A DNA stretch of 64,000 nt from Kurthia populi (GCF_042686175.1 NZ_JBHUOR010000138.1:4036-68035); one strand, 5' to 3'; counted from the stretch's first letter, positions 18,920 to 28,926 are shown. Notes: generated by a model not told the origin, from the sequence alone. A program made the numbers and translations.

Positions 18920-18972
18920 GAAGAACGCCTCCTTTAAGATGATCTAGTCATCAGAAAATTTTAAAACAAAAA

Positions 18973-19040
18973 ATTTCAGGACGGGAATCGAACCCGCTAA
19001 AACTAACGAATGTTAGTGGCGCACCATTTGCCTTCTAAAA
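18973..19040 (-). tRNA. Degenerate tRNA-like element (pseudo-tRNA)
   Basis: On the minus strand a 68-base cloverleaf can be drawn. Acceptor TTTTAGA pairs with CCTGAAA at six of seven positions; a D-arm-like GGC-AAATGGTGC-GCC follows; then an arm CTAAC-ATTC-GTTAG where the anticodon stem should be; then TTTTA; then a near-canonical T-arm GCGGG-TTCGATT-CCCGT. The middle arm has only a four-base loop (six if the stem opens), so no normal anticodon exists. There is no encoded CCA. A TATAAT box lies ten bases upstream. A hairpin is plain to see; function is not. Confidence 0.5.
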
Positions 19041-19049
19041 TTCTATTTA

Positions 19050-19055
19050 ATTATA
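19050..19055 (-). promoter_or_regulatory. -10 box upstream of the tRNA-like element
   Basis: Perfect TATAAT on the minus strand placed so that transcription would begin at about the 5' end of the tRNA-like element. No good -35 is seen 17 bases further up. Confidence 0.35.
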
Positions 19056-19066
19056 GTGAAAATCTC

Positions 19067-19482
19067 AAACATAGCTAGCATATTTTGCTATGCGATGTTT
19101 CTATTTAGATTATAATAAAAAAATATAGATTTGAATATAAAAAAATAGATTAAATTAGCAAAAAATGCTCTTTTGTGACAGGAAAGTGTATTTGTTATAC
19201 GATGAAGAATCCTGTAGTAGATGTGAGGTGTTACAGTAAACACCCACATAGTTATATACCCGTAACAGGCAAAAAGTATACCAATTCACTGAAAAAAATA
19301 AAAAAAGGCGTTAAATAGACAATAAATAGGACTACAAACATAGAAATGTTCGTTTTTTCGCCTAAATACACCTATTCAATTATATGGAAATTGTATTTTT
19401 CTGGCATTAATGAAAAAGAAGTTAGTTGTATGAAACTACATTTCCTATTATCATTAGACATAAGGAAAGTAGGGGGTAAACA
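19067..19482. other. Non-coding gap upstream of dapF with hairpins
   Basis: About 400 bases with no supported gene. It holds an imperfect hairpin at 19067-19100 (AAACAT...TAGCA-TATTT-TGCTA...ATGTTT) and a second at 19223-19247 (GTGAGGTGTT / AACACCCAC with a bulged A), then AT-rich sequence with GGCG at about 19308 and CGCC at about 19360. I do not recognise a known riboswitch. It may hold the dapF promoter and leader. Confidence 0.4.
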
Positions 19483-20445
19483 ATGGTAGAAAATTTATTA
19501 AAAGTACACGGTTCAGGCAATACATTTTATTTATATGAAACAGCAGATGAAACGGCAATGGATTGGTTTAAATTCGGAGAATGGTTATGCCGAAAAAGTA
19601 ATGATGGCGGTGCGGATGGTTTACTATTAGTTGCCCCTTCAAATGTTGCAACAGCGAAGATGCGTGTGATTAATGCCGATGGTTCGGAGGCGTCAATGTG
19701 TGGCAACGGCTTACGCTGTGTAGCACGCTATGTTTTAGAGCGCGAAAATAAAACGTCATGTATCATTGAAACGATGAAAGCAAATTTACTCGTAACAGAG
19801 GAACCTTCATTAATGAATGAAATACCTACATATGCAGTGCAGATTGCACCAGTTTCATTTGAGTTGGCTACATTACCGATGAATTATAATGCGCAGCACA
19901 CATTAATTGATGAATGCATTCCACCATTCTCAATGGATATCCGTTTTACAGCCGTATCGGTGCCTAATCCGCATTTAATCGGACTTGTATCAAAAGAAGA
20001 AATTTTATCTGCTGCCCACCAACAACAACTTGCATCGATGTTAAATGGCGAAAATGATTATACACCAGATGGCGTGAATGTTAGCTATATGTATCCAATC
20101 GGTCAACAAGAAATTTATGTTCGTACATTTGAACGTGGTGTTGGATTTACAAATGCTTGTGGAACAGCAATGACAGCCTCTGCACTTGTCGCTACATTAT
20201 TACATCTTGTTGAAGAAGGCACGATTACCGTCTTTAATCCTGGTGGGTTTGTTAAATGTGAAGTGAAAAATAACAACGGGGAATATCATTTGCGTTTAAT
20301 AGGGAATGCAACCTTTATAGCACATTATTCGTTTGAACACGTAAATGATAAATGGACATTAAATAAAGACCGTGAAACGAATGAGCAGCATGCTTATCAA
20401 GCATTAATAGATTTTACGGCAAGTAAGTTGTCAGCACTCGCTTAA
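19483..20445 (+). CDS. dapF: Diaminopimelate epimerase DapF
   Basis: 320 residues. Interconverts LL- and meso-diaminopimelate for lysine and cell-wall synthesis. The two catalytic cysteines lie in MCGNGLRCVARY and TNACGTAMTAS. It is about 40 residues longer than the usual 274-280, with a C-terminal extension of charged residues after the last barrel strand. ATG 19483 is preceded by AAGTAGGGGG. Confidence 0.93.
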   Translation: MVENLLKVHGSGNTFYLYETADETAMDWFKFGEWLCRKSNDGGADGLLLVAPSNVATAKMRVINADGSEASMCGNGLRCVARYVLERENKTSCIIETMKANLLVTEEPSLMNEIPTYAVQIAPVSFELATLPMNYNAQHTLIDECIPPFSMDIRFTAVSVPNPHLIGLVSKEEILSAAHQQQLASMLNGENDYTPDGVNVSYMYPIGQQEIYVRTFERGVGFTNACGTAMTASALVATLLHLVEEGTITVFNPGGFVKCEVKNNNGEYHLRLIGNATFIAHYSFEHVNDKWTLNKDRETNEQHAYQALIDFTASKLSALA

Positions 20446-20476
20446 AGATGGCAAAAGAAAAAGGGAGACATTGAAA

Positions 20477-22507
20477 ATGGGTGTTCTGTCGATTGAACAG
20501 CAAATGGCGGCACTTTATGAGCATTGTACACAACTCGTTTTCTTTATGAAACGAACAGCACCATTCATATATGAATATAGATATGTGAATCCAGCAGGGG
20601 TGGCAATTTTTAAACAGTCACCAATCGGTTGTGAGCTAGAAATGTCTGGGTTGAACCATAATAAAAGTGACGTTATTGTAGAAAATTATGAGAAAGCAAT
20701 TAAAGAGAATCGCCAAATTATCTATCGAGATTTTTATTTATTTGCAGATACAAAGCATACGAATGAAACAACTGTATGGCCAGTTTTTATTGAGCAAGAT
20801 CAATATGTATTGGCCGTTTCAAAAGAAATGTCTTCTCATAAAGTGTTAGAGGAGGAGCAACATTTCTTATCTACATTGTTTTTAAAACAGCATAATCCAA
20901 TGATTGTAGCATCACGTACCGGCCAAGTTTTAAAAATAAATCGTGTTTTTTCAGAAGTTTTTTCAGTCCCAGAAACTGTTATAGGAACGCATTTAAAGCC
21001 ACGTAATGAGGAAGAACGTCAGTTGATTAAATTGTGTAAAGAACACCTTCAACCGCTTTTTGAAGGAAGTCACCAAGAAGCGGTGTCAATGAATTGGCTT
21101 TATAATACCCGTATCAATTACACGATTTTAATGACACCTATTGTAATGGAAGATGAGATAGTAGCAGTATCTTTAGAATGGATTGAACAAAATGATGCGC
21201 AACATTTAGAAGCTACGTTAAAAGAGACAAATTTTTTATTAGAAGGTTATAAACAAGCATTAGCTGCAGCCTCAAATTTTTGTATTACAGATACAGAAGG
21301 CATTATTGAATATGTTAGTGAAGGCTATCAACAATTATCAGGATATAGCTGTGAAGAACTTCTTGGCCAAACAAATGCTATATTAAATTCGCGTCGACAT
21401 ACAAGCGAATTTTATGAAGATATGTGGACAACCATTAAACGTGGTGCAATTTGGCAAGGAGAAATCTGTAATCGTACAAAACGAGGAACATATTACTGGG
21501 CACATACAACGATTGTGCCAGTATTTGATAAAAATGCAGAGATTAAAAACTTTGTGTCGGTTTGCATTGATGTGACCGAGCGGAGAGCTTTAATGTCGAG
21601 CTTACAAAATATCGAAAAAACATTTAATTTAATTACTGAGAATACAAATGATTTTATTACAATAACAAATGAAGACGGTATTATTCTATATGCCTCACCG
21701 AATCATAAAGAGCGTCTAGGGTATGACAAAGAAAAGCTCATCGGTAAATTTTATTCAGATATTTTAACGGCTGAAAGTTCAGAAGTATTAAAACGCGAAA
21801 TTGTCCAAACGTTGAATAATGAAGAAGAGGCAAATGTGGAATTAGAAATGGTTTCTAAATCTGGGGAGACACTATGGACCGAAGCTTACATTACAGGCGT
21901 ACAAGACCCGGTTCGTGAGGAAGTGTATCAATACGTGACAATCGCTCGTGAAATCACACAGCGTAAACAAAAAGAAGAAGAATTACGCTTTTTAGCATAC
22001 CATGATACGCTGACGCTTTTACCTAATAGACGCTATTTATCCTTGCAATGTGAAAAGCTTGAACAAGAAGCGAAGGAAAGACAACAGTCGATTGTCGCAA
22101 TGTATATTGATGGCGACAATTTTAAGGCGATAAATGATGTGTACGGTCATGATGTTGGGGATGAATTTATCCGCGAATTTGGACGCGCACTGAAGCGAAG
22201 TTTACGAGATTCAGATTTTGTTTGTCGCATTGGCGGAGATGAGTTTGTCGTCCTATTAACGCATATGTCGTTAGAGGAAGCGGTATGTGAGCAACAGATT
22301 TTAGCAACAATTGAACGCATTCAACAGGTGTTACGAAAAGGTTGGGATATTGCGGGAAACCATTTTGCGCCGACATCATCAATTGGCATTGCCGTTTATC
22401 CACAGCACGGAACATCGGTTGAGTTATTATTAGAAAAAGCAGATAGTGCATTGTATTTGGCGAAAAATGTGAGTGGAAAAGATTCCTACCGTTTTGCATC
22501 GAATTAA
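20477..22507 (+). CDS. PAS-domain diguanylate cyclase
   Basis: 676 residues from ATG 20477 (GGGAG upstream). At least two clear PAS/PAC units, about 255-375 (CITDTEGIIEYVSEGYQQLSG...) and 380-500, after a less conserved N-terminal sensory part. The C-terminal GGDEF domain (about 510-670) has an intact RIGGDEF active site and the allosteric I-site RDSD five residues before it, so it should be active and product-inhibited. No EAL domain, no membrane helices: a cytoplasmic c-di-GMP synthase. Confidence 0.93.
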   Translation: MGVLSIEQQMAALYEHCTQLVFFMKRTAPFIYEYRYVNPAGVAIFKQSPIGCELEMSGLNHNKSDVIVENYEKAIKENRQIIYRDFYLFADTKHTNETTVWPVFIEQDQYVLAVSKEMSSHKVLEEEQHFLSTLFLKQHNPMIVASRTGQVLKINRVFSEVFSVPETVIGTHLKPRNEEERQLIKLCKEHLQPLFEGSHQEAVSMNWLYNTRINYTILMTPIVMEDEIVAVSLEWIEQNDAQHLEATLKETNFLLEGYKQALAAASNFCITDTEGIIEYVSEGYQQLSGYSCEELLGQTNAILNSRRHTSEFYEDMWTTIKRGAIWQGEICNRTKRGTYYWAHTTIVPVFDKNAEIKNFVSVCIDVTERRALMSSLQNIEKTFNLITENTNDFITITNEDGIILYASPNHKERLGYDKEKLIGKFYSDILTAESSEVLKREIVQTLNNEEEANVELEMVSKSGETLWTEAYITGVQDPVREEVYQYVTIAREITQRKQKEEELRFLAYHDTLTLLPNRRYLSLQCEKLEQEAKERQQSIVAMYIDGDNFKAINDVYGHDVGDEFIREFGRALKRSLRDSDFVCRIGGDEFVVLLTHMSLEEAVCEQQILATIERIQQVLRKGWDIAGNHFAPTSSIGIAVYPQHGTSVELLLEKADSALYLAKNVSGKDSYRFASN

Positions 22508-22527
22508 TTGAATAGGGAGGTAGCGTA

Positions 22528-23190
22528 ATGGAAAAGTCGATTTTATTAGTCGAAGATGAGAAGAGCATCGCGCGCTTTGTCGAGTTAGAGCTGAAACATG
22601 AGGGATATGATGTAACGGTTTGCTATGATGGACGAAGTGGCTTAGAAGCGGCATTAGAGAAAGAATTTGATGTGCTTTTACTAGATGTTATGCTACCCGA
22701 ACTGAATGGGATTGAAGTGTGCCGCCGTGTGCGAGCGCAGTCTTCAGTCCCTATTCTTTTGATTACAGCGAGAGATGCTGTAATGGACCGAGTAGCAGGG
22801 CTTGACGCAGGAGCAGATGATTATTTGGTTAAACCATTTGCGATAGAGGAGTTATTAGCACGTATTCGTTCTGCACTACGTCGTACAACGACTAGTACCG
22901 AGCATGATACATTAGCGCTTAAAAATATTATTTTAGATGAAACCGCCTATACGGCAACTGTTAATGGAGAGCCAATTCGTTTAACGAAAACAGAATTTGA
23001 TTTATTACATTTATTAATGCGTTCAAAAAATAAAGTATGTACACGAGAAATTATTTTAGAAAATGTTTGGGGCTACGATACAGATGTAGAAACAAATGTA
23101 GTTGATGTTTATATTCGGCATTTACGTGCGAAATTACCCGCTAATACGATTGAAACTGTACGTGGTGTAGGATATGTGATGCGCGAATGA
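22528..23190 (+). CDS. OmpR/PhoB family response regulator (ArlR-like)
   Basis: 220 residues. Receiver domain with acidic pocket Asp10/Glu11, phospho-acceptor Asp53 (LLLDVMLPELNG) and Lys102 (LVKPF), followed by a winged-helix DNA-binding domain ending in DVYIRHLRAKL and TVRGVGYVMRE. Overlaps the histidine kinase by four bases (ATGA), so the two are coupled. Closest in style to ArlR of staphylococci. Confidence 0.93.
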   Translation: MEKSILLVEDEKSIARFVELELKHEGYDVTVCYDGRSGLEAALEKEFDVLLLDVMLPELNGIEVCRRVRAQSSVPILLITARDAVMDRVAGLDAGADDYLVKPFAIEELLARIRSALRRTTTSTEHDTLALKNIILDETAYTATVNGEPIRLTKTEFDLLHLLMRSKNKVCTREIILENVWGYDTDVETNVVDVYIRHLRAKLPANTIETVRGVGYVMRE

Positions 23191-24611
23191 AAAAACTAAC
23201 CGCATATTGGCATCGACTGACATTAAAACACAAATGGGCACTTACATCTGCGAGCGTACTATTTATTAGTTTTGCGCTCGTGTGTGTCATTTTATACATC
23301 GCGATTAATAGTTGGCTTCTAAATGAAGAAAAAACTTCTGTGACACGCTCTATGGATGATTTAACAGCATTTTTTGAAACGAGAGGAAGTCATCTGACGA
23401 TTAATGAGATGCAACATAATACGGGCTTGATGAATTCGATTGTAGATAAGGATCAAACGGTCCGTATTTTAAATACTGACGGAATTGAAATCCTTCGTTT
23501 AAATAATACAAGTGAGGAAATTCCAGATTTACCGCAAAATATCCCGCTAAAAGGGTATACGATACAACAAGTGAAAGTTGATGGCGCAGACAGCTTTGTG
23601 GCGATAGGATATTTACGACTAGGAAATTTTGATGGCTATTTACAATTAACACACCCATTAACATCACTTGCTTCGCTAATGAAGTATATTTTGACGTCGA
23701 TGTTGTTGATGGGCCTGATTGCATTAATTGCTTCGTGGTTTATTAGTTCGGCGCTCGCAACGCTTTTATTACAACCATTAAAACGATTGTCTTCAGATAT
23801 GAAGCGTGTAGCAGCACATCGTTTTGAAGCGCCTATTCAAGTCACTGTCGATAGTCAGGATGAGATTGGGGACTTAGTAAAAGTTTATAAACAAATGATG
23901 ACAGAATTAGAAAGTGCTTTTTTACAGCAGCAACGGTTTATTTCAGACGCTAGTCATGAATTGCGTACACCGATTCAAGTATTAGAAGGGCATTTGTCAA
24001 TGATTCAACGCTGGGGAAAAGACGACCTGGAAGTATTAAATGAATCACTTATGACATCGATTGATGAAGTAAGACGGATGAAACAATTAATAGAAGAATT
24101 ATTAGAACTAGCACGGCATGAGGCAAAGGATATTTCGCAGGGAGCCATTGTTGCTGAACAAACAGAGATAGTTATGAAAGAAATGAAAACAATTGCACCA
24201 AATGCTGAAATAAATCTTCATTATAATGAAGATTTTCATAATGTTCGCGTTATGATTTCAGAAAATGCATATCGCCAAATTTTGCATAATATATTGCAAA
24301 ATGCTGTTCGATACACTTCTTCTATACCTAGCATTAACATTTACTTGACATTTGATTTGAACAATTGCACAATCGTAATCGAAGACAATGGGATAGGGAT
24401 GTCGCCAGAATCTTTAGAGCATATATTTGAACGCTTTTATCGTGTTGATAAAGCGCGTTCGAGAGAGCATGGTGGGACAGGTCTTGGCCTAAGTATCGTC
24501 AAAATGCTTATTGATAAATACGATGGAACACTTGAAGTATCGAGCGCATTAAATGAAGGAACAACTTTTACGATTCATCTACCACTTTTTTTAGTGCAAG
24601 AATCCATTTAA
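23187..24611 (+). CDS. Membrane sensor histidine kinase (ArlS-like)
   Basis: 474 residues. Transmembrane helices at about 16-38 and 168-190 flank an extracellular sensor; HAMP follows, then the dimerisation helix with SDASHELRTPIQVLEGHL (phospho-His), and an ATPase with N box, GIGMSPE and GGTGLGLSIVKML. The HELRTP plus EGHLSMIQRWGKDD stretch is characteristic of ArlS. Pairs with the upstream regulator. Confidence 0.93.
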   Translation: MKKLTAYWHRLTLKHKWALTSASVLFISFALVCVILYIAINSWLLNEEKTSVTRSMDDLTAFFETRGSHLTINEMQHNTGLMNSIVDKDQTVRILNTDGIEILRLNNTSEEIPDLPQNIPLKGYTIQQVKVDGADSFVAIGYLRLGNFDGYLQLTHPLTSLASLMKYILTSMLLMGLIALIASWFISSALATLLLQPLKRLSSDMKRVAAHRFEAPIQVTVDSQDEIGDLVKVYKQMMTELESAFLQQQRFISDASHELRTPIQVLEGHLSMIQRWGKDDLEVLNESLMTSIDEVRRMKQLIEELLELARHEAKDISQGAIVAEQTEIVMKEMKTIAPNAEINLHYNEDFHNVRVMISENAYRQILHNILQNAVRYTSSIPSINIYLTFDLNNCTIVIEDNGIGMSPESLEHIFERFYRVDKARSREHGGTGLGLSIVKMLIDKYDGTLEVSSALNEGTTFTIHLPLFLVQESI

Positions 24612-24700
24612 TTCTTAGCGAAATAAGTCGTTAAAGATGAAATATGCTAGTTTTGAATTAAATTATTGAATTTTTTGTGAAGAGTAGTAAGATTGAATGG

Positions 24701-24714
24701 TGAAAGCGTTTGTA
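24701..24714 (+). promoter_or_regulatory. Candidate CcpA catabolite-response element upstream of odhA
   Basis: TGAAAGCGTTTGTA resembles the cre consensus WTGAAARCGYTTWN at most positions and lies about 120 bases before the odhA start. Glucose repression of the TCA cycle makes it plausible; no binding evidence. Confidence 0.3.
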
Positions 24715-24830
24715 AAACATAGGACAAATTATGTCTATGTTCACAAATAGTAATAATATATAGTGGATTTTTTGATTTTTAAAATTGTTAATCGAAGTGC
24801 CACTTAGGCAAAATAGTTGGAGGTAATCTC

Positions 24831-27626
24831 ATGACAAACAGTAATCCATGGGCTGCTTTTTCAGGTCCTAACCTAGGTTATGTAATGGATATGTACGATC
24901 TTTACTTAACTTCCCCAGAAGAAGTAGACGCAGAACTTGTCGCTTTATTTGAACAATACGGTGCACCAGTTGATACAACAGCTCAAGCAGCAGTAGCAAC
25001 TACAGGCGCAGCAAATACAGGCGATATTCAAAAAGTATTAGCAGCGGTACAATTAGCAGATGCAATCCGTCAACACGGTCATTTAGCAGCTGACATTTAC
25101 CCTCTACACAACCAAAATCTTGATACAACGCGTATTGAAACAAGCGCATACAACTTAACAGACGCTGACTTACGTGAAGTACCTGCATCAGTACTATTAA
25201 ACAACGTTCCTGCAAACGTTAACAATGGTCTAGATGCAATCAACTACTTAAAAGAAATTTACACAAACAAAATCGCTTACGAATTCAATCAAGTTGTTGG
25301 TAAAGACGAACGTGAATGGATTCAATCTAAAATTGAAAGCGGTGCATTAAATGCTCCACTATCAAATGATGATAAAAAAGCTGTTTTAAACATGTTAAAC
25401 AAAGTTGAAGGTTTCGAACAATTCCTTCACAAAACATTCGTTGGTGTAAAACGTTTCTCTATTGAAGGCGTTGATGCATTAGTTGTTTTAATCGAAGAAA
25501 TTATTAAAGGTTCTGAAGCGAGTGGCGTTAAAAACATCCAAATTGGTATGGCTCACCGTGGTCGCTTAAACGTGTTAACCCACAACGTTCACAAACCATA
25601 TAAAATGATGCTTGCTGACTTTGCTCATGTACCATCAGAATTATTCGTTCCTGAAGATGGTTCTCTTAAAGTGACAAAAGGTTGGTCAAACGATGCGAAA
25701 TATCACTTAGGTGCTACTTACAAAGCGCCGAATGGTACGACAATCGGTCTTGCATACAATCCATCACACTTAGAAGTAGTTAGCCCAGTTGTTACTGGTC
25801 AAACTCGTGCAGCTCAAGATGATACTTCTAAAGCTGGTGCGCCAGTACAAGACGCTTCTAAAGCATTAGCTATTTTAGTGCATGGTGACGCAGCATTCGC
25901 TGGTCAAGGTGTTGTAACAGAAACAATGAACTACTCTCGTACAAAAGGCTTTGGTACAGGCGGTTCAGTACACATCATCGCAAACAACATGATTGGTTTC
26001 ACAACTGAACGTTTCGACTCTCGTTCTACTGTTTACTCTTCAGATCCTGCAAAAGGTTACGAAGTGCCAGTAATCCACGTAAACGCTGACGAACCAGAAG
26101 CTGTTGTACAAGTTGCACGTTTCGCAGTTGAATACCGTGAAAAATTCGGTAAAGACATTTTAGTAGACTTAATCGGTTACCGCCGTTATGGTCACAATGA
26201 AATGGATGAACCAATGATTACAAACCCTGCAATGTACAATCTTGTTCATAAACATGACACAGTTCGTGCGCTATACGGTAAACAATTAGCTGCAGAAGGC
26301 GTTGTAACGGAAGCAGAAGTTGAACAATTACAAAAAGACATCAAAGCTGAATTACAAGCTGACCTTGATTTCATTAAAGAACAAGGCGCAGGTAAACATT
26401 CAGAATTAACAATGCCAGAAGCTGTTGCAAACGGCTACGAACTTGTTGAAACAGGTGTTGAAAAAGCTCGTCTTGAAAAAATGAATGAAGAACTTCTTAC
26501 TTTCCCAGAAGACTTCCACGTATTCAAAAAATTAAACAAAATCTTAAACCGTCGTCGCGATCCATTCCAAGGTAAAGGTAAAATCGACTGGGGCCACGCT
26601 GAAACATTAGCATTCGGTACAATTTTACAAGATGGCAACCCAATCCGTATTACTGGTCAAGATGCGCAACGTGGTACATTCTCACAACGTCACCTTGTTC
26701 TACATGACGAACAAAACGGTAACGAGTACACACCACTTCACGGTATTTCAGGCTCAAATGCTTCATTCACAGCGATTAACAGCCCATTATCTGAAGCATC
26801 AATCGTAGGTTACGAATATGGTTACAACTTACAAAATGAAGACGCTCTTACAATTTGGGAAGCACAATATGGTGACTTCGCAAACATGGCGCAAATGATG
26901 TTTGATAACTTCGTGTCAGCTACTCGCTCTAAATGGGGCGTACGCTCAGGCCTAGTATTATCATTACCACACTCTGCAGAGGGTCAAGGTTCAGAACATA
27001 CATCTGCACGTTTAGAACGTTTCTTACAATTATCAGCTGAAAATAACTGGACAGTTGTTATGCTTTCAAGCGCTGCCAACTACTTCCACTTATTACGTCA
27101 ACAAGCTGCTATCTTAGGCACAGACGAAGTTCGTCCATTAGTTATGATGTCTCCTAAATCACTTCTACGTAACCAAATCGTAGCTGCTGATGTAGAAGAA
27201 TTAACTTCTGGTAAATTCCAAACAATCATCGAACACCCAACTACAGGTAAAAACGTTGATGCAGTAGAAAATATCGTACTTGCTTCTGGTAAAATGGCAA
27301 TCGATCTTGCAGAAAAAATCGGTGAAGGCGAAGGATTCGATCACTTACATCTTGTACGTGTTGAACAACTTTACCCATTCCCAGAAAAAGAAATTGCAGA
27401 TGTATTCGCGAAATTCCCGAATGCAAAAACAATCAAATGGGCTCAAGAAGAACCGAAAAACATGGGTTCATGGTTCCTTGCAGATCCGTACCTACGCGAG
27501 TTAGCTACAGATGCTCAAGAAGTGAAATATATTGGTCGTCCAGCATTATCTTCTCCAGCAGAAGGCGATGCAGATGCATATAAAGAAGCACAAGCAATCG
27601 TAATTGAAGATTCATTATCTAAATAA
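24831..27626 (+). CDS. odhA: 2-oxoglutarate dehydrogenase E1 component
   Basis: 931 residues, full length. Thiamine-diphosphate enzyme that decarboxylates 2-oxoglutarate and passes succinyl to the lipoyl group of OdhB. Seen: start SNPWAAFSGPNLGYVMDMYDLYL, IGMAHRGRLNVL, HGDAAFAGQGVV (ThDP), YRRYGHNEMDEP and, in the C-terminal part, SLPHSAEGQGSEHTSAR. Strong AGGAGG-like site (GGAGGTAATCTC). Codon choice is visibly biased to highly expressed forms. 31 bases separate it from odhB. Confidence 0.97.
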   Translation: MTNSNPWAAFSGPNLGYVMDMYDLYLTSPEEVDAELVALFEQYGAPVDTTAQAAVATTGAANTGDIQKVLAAVQLADAIRQHGHLAADIYPLHNQNLDTTRIETSAYNLTDADLREVPASVLLNNVPANVNNGLDAINYLKEIYTNKIAYEFNQVVGKDEREWIQSKIESGALNAPLSNDDKKAVLNMLNKVEGFEQFLHKTFVGVKRFSIEGVDALVVLIEEIIKGSEASGVKNIQIGMAHRGRLNVLTHNVHKPYKMMLADFAHVPSELFVPEDGSLKVTKGWSNDAKYHLGATYKAPNGTTIGLAYNPSHLEVVSPVVTGQTRAAQDDTSKAGAPVQDASKALAILVHGDAAFAGQGVVTETMNYSRTKGFGTGGSVHIIANNMIGFTTERFDSRSTVYSSDPAKGYEVPVIHVNADEPEAVVQVARFAVEYREKFGKDILVDLIGYRRYGHNEMDEPMITNPAMYNLVHKHDTVRALYGKQLAAEGVVTEAEVEQLQKDIKAELQADLDFIKEQGAGKHSELTMPEAVANGYELVETGVEKARLEKMNEELLTFPEDFHVFKKLNKILNRRRDPFQGKGKIDWGHAETLAFGTILQDGNPIRITGQDAQRGTFSQRHLVLHDEQNGNEYTPLHGISGSNASFTAINSPLSEASIVGYEYGYNLQNEDALTIWEAQYGDFANMAQMMFDNFVSATRSKWGVRSGLVLSLPHSAEGQGSEHTSARLERFLQLSAENNWTVVMLSSAANYFHLLRQQAAILGTDEVRPLVMMSPKSLLRNQIVAADVEELTSGKFQTIIEHPTTGKNVDAVENIVLASGKMAIDLAEKIGEGEGFDHLHLVRVEQLYPFPEKEIADVFAKFPNAKTIKWAQEEPKNMGSWFLADPYLRELATDAQEVKYIGRPALSSPAEGDADAYKEAQAIVIEDSLSK

Positions 27627-27657
27627 TTTCGGATATACCGAATAGGAGGAAATTAAA

Positions 27658-28926
27658 GTGGCAGACATTATCGTACCAGAATTAGCAGAATCTATCACAG
27701 AAGGTGAAATCGTACGTTGGGTTAAAAACGTAGGTGACACAGTTGAGAAAGGTGAATTCATCGTTGAACTAGAAACAGATAAAGTAAACGCTGAAATCAT
27801 CTCAGAAGAAGCAGGCGTATTAGTTGAAATCCTTGCGCAAGAAGGCGACGTTGTAGAAGTAGGCGCTGTAATCGCGAAAGTAGATCCAAACGGTACAGCT
27901 TCAGCACCAGCTGCAGCACCAGCAAAAGAGGAAGCTCCTGTTAAAGAAGCAACACCAGCACCAGCAAAAGAAGAAGCGCCAAAAGCTGCACCAGCTGCAC
28001 CAGTAGTAGAAGAAACTACTGCTAACGGTCGCGTAATCGCTTCTCCAGCTGCTCGTAAATTAGCTCGTGAAAAAGGTATCGATCTTGGCGCAATCAACCC
28101 AGTTGATCCTCAAGGCCGCGTACGCGTACAAGACGTAGCTGCTCATAACCCAGCTGCACAACAAGCTCCAGCTCAAACACAAGCTGCAGCACCAACACCA
28201 AAAGCTACACCAGCTGCAGATGAATCTCGTGTAGAAGTTGTTAAAATGACTCGTCGTCAAAAAACAGCTGCTAACCGTTTACTTGAAGTATCTCAAGGTA
28301 CTGCAATGTTAACAACATTCAATGAAATTGACATGACAAACGTTATGGCACTTCGTAAACGCAAAAAAGATGCATTCATGGAAAAACATGATGGTACTAA
28401 ACTAGGCTTCATGTCATTCTTCACAAAAGCTGTAACTGCTGCTCTTAAAGCATACCCAGCTGTAAATGCTAAAATCGTTGGCGAAGAAATTCACTACAAT
28501 AAATTCTTTGATGTTGGTATCGCTGTATCAACTCCAGATGGTTTAGTAGTACCAAACGTACGCGACACAGATCGTAAAAACTTCGCTGAAATCGAAGGCG
28601 ACATTGCTGATTTAGCTGTTAAAGCACGTAACAAAAAATTAGCTTTATCTGACCTTGAAGGTGGTTCATTCACAATCACTAACGGTGGTGTATTCGGTTC
28701 ATTAATGTCTACACCAATCATCAACGGTGACCAAGCTGCAATTCTTGGTATGCACAACATCGTACAACGTCCAATCGCTGTAAACGGTGAAGTTGAAGTT
28801 CGTCCAATGATGTACGTGGCTCTTTCTTACGACCACCGTATCATCAACGGTAAAGAATCTGTTGGTTTCTTAAAAATGGTTAAAGAATTAATCGAAAACC
28901 CAGAAGATTTATTATTAGAAGCTTAA
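27658..28926 (+). CDS. odhB: 2-oxoglutarate dehydrogenase E2 (dihydrolipoyl succinyltransferase)
   Basis: 422 residues from GTG 27658 (AGGAGG upstream). Lipoyl domain with Lys42 in ELETDKVNAE, a long Ala/Pro/Glu linker, the E1/E3-binding domain (about 125-160, ASPAARKLAREKGIDL), then the catalytic domain. The active-site His393 is in SYDHRIINGK, where the usual HxxxDG reads HxxxNG (Asn397). The last 26 codons and the terminator lie in the 168-bp repeat that is the phage attachment site, so the C-terminus may be phage-supplied. Confidence 0.96.
   Translation: MADIIVPELAESITEGEIVRWVKNVGDTVEKGEFIVELETDKVNAEIISEEAGVLVEILAQEGDVVEVGAVIAKVDPNGTASAPAAAPAKEEAPVKEATPAPAKEEAPKAAPAAPVVEETTANGRVIASPAARKLAREKGIDLGAINPVDPQGRVRVQDVAAHNPAAQQAPAQTQAAAPTPKATPAADESRVEVVKMTRRQKTAANRLLEVSQGTAMLTTFNEIDMTNVMALRKRKKDAFMEKHDGTKLGFMSFFTKAVTAALKAYPAVNAKIVGEEIHYNKFFDVGIAVSTPDGLVVPNVRDTDRKNFAEIEGDIADLAVKARNKKLALSDLEGGSFTITNGGVFGSLMSTPIINGDQAAILGMHNIVQRPIAVNGEVEVRPMMYVALSYDHRIINGKESVGFLKMVKELIENPEDLLLEA

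Noticed and set aside
18973..19040. Possible T-box leader for the GNAT gene
   Set aside because: The GGTTCGATTCC block is a T-arm; the T-box core AGGGTGGNACCGCG is absent.
27615..28097. 160-codon minus-strand open frame over odhB
   Set aside because: Ala/Ser/Gly-rich shadow of the Ala/Pro/Glu linker and lipoyl domain in a codon-biased gene.
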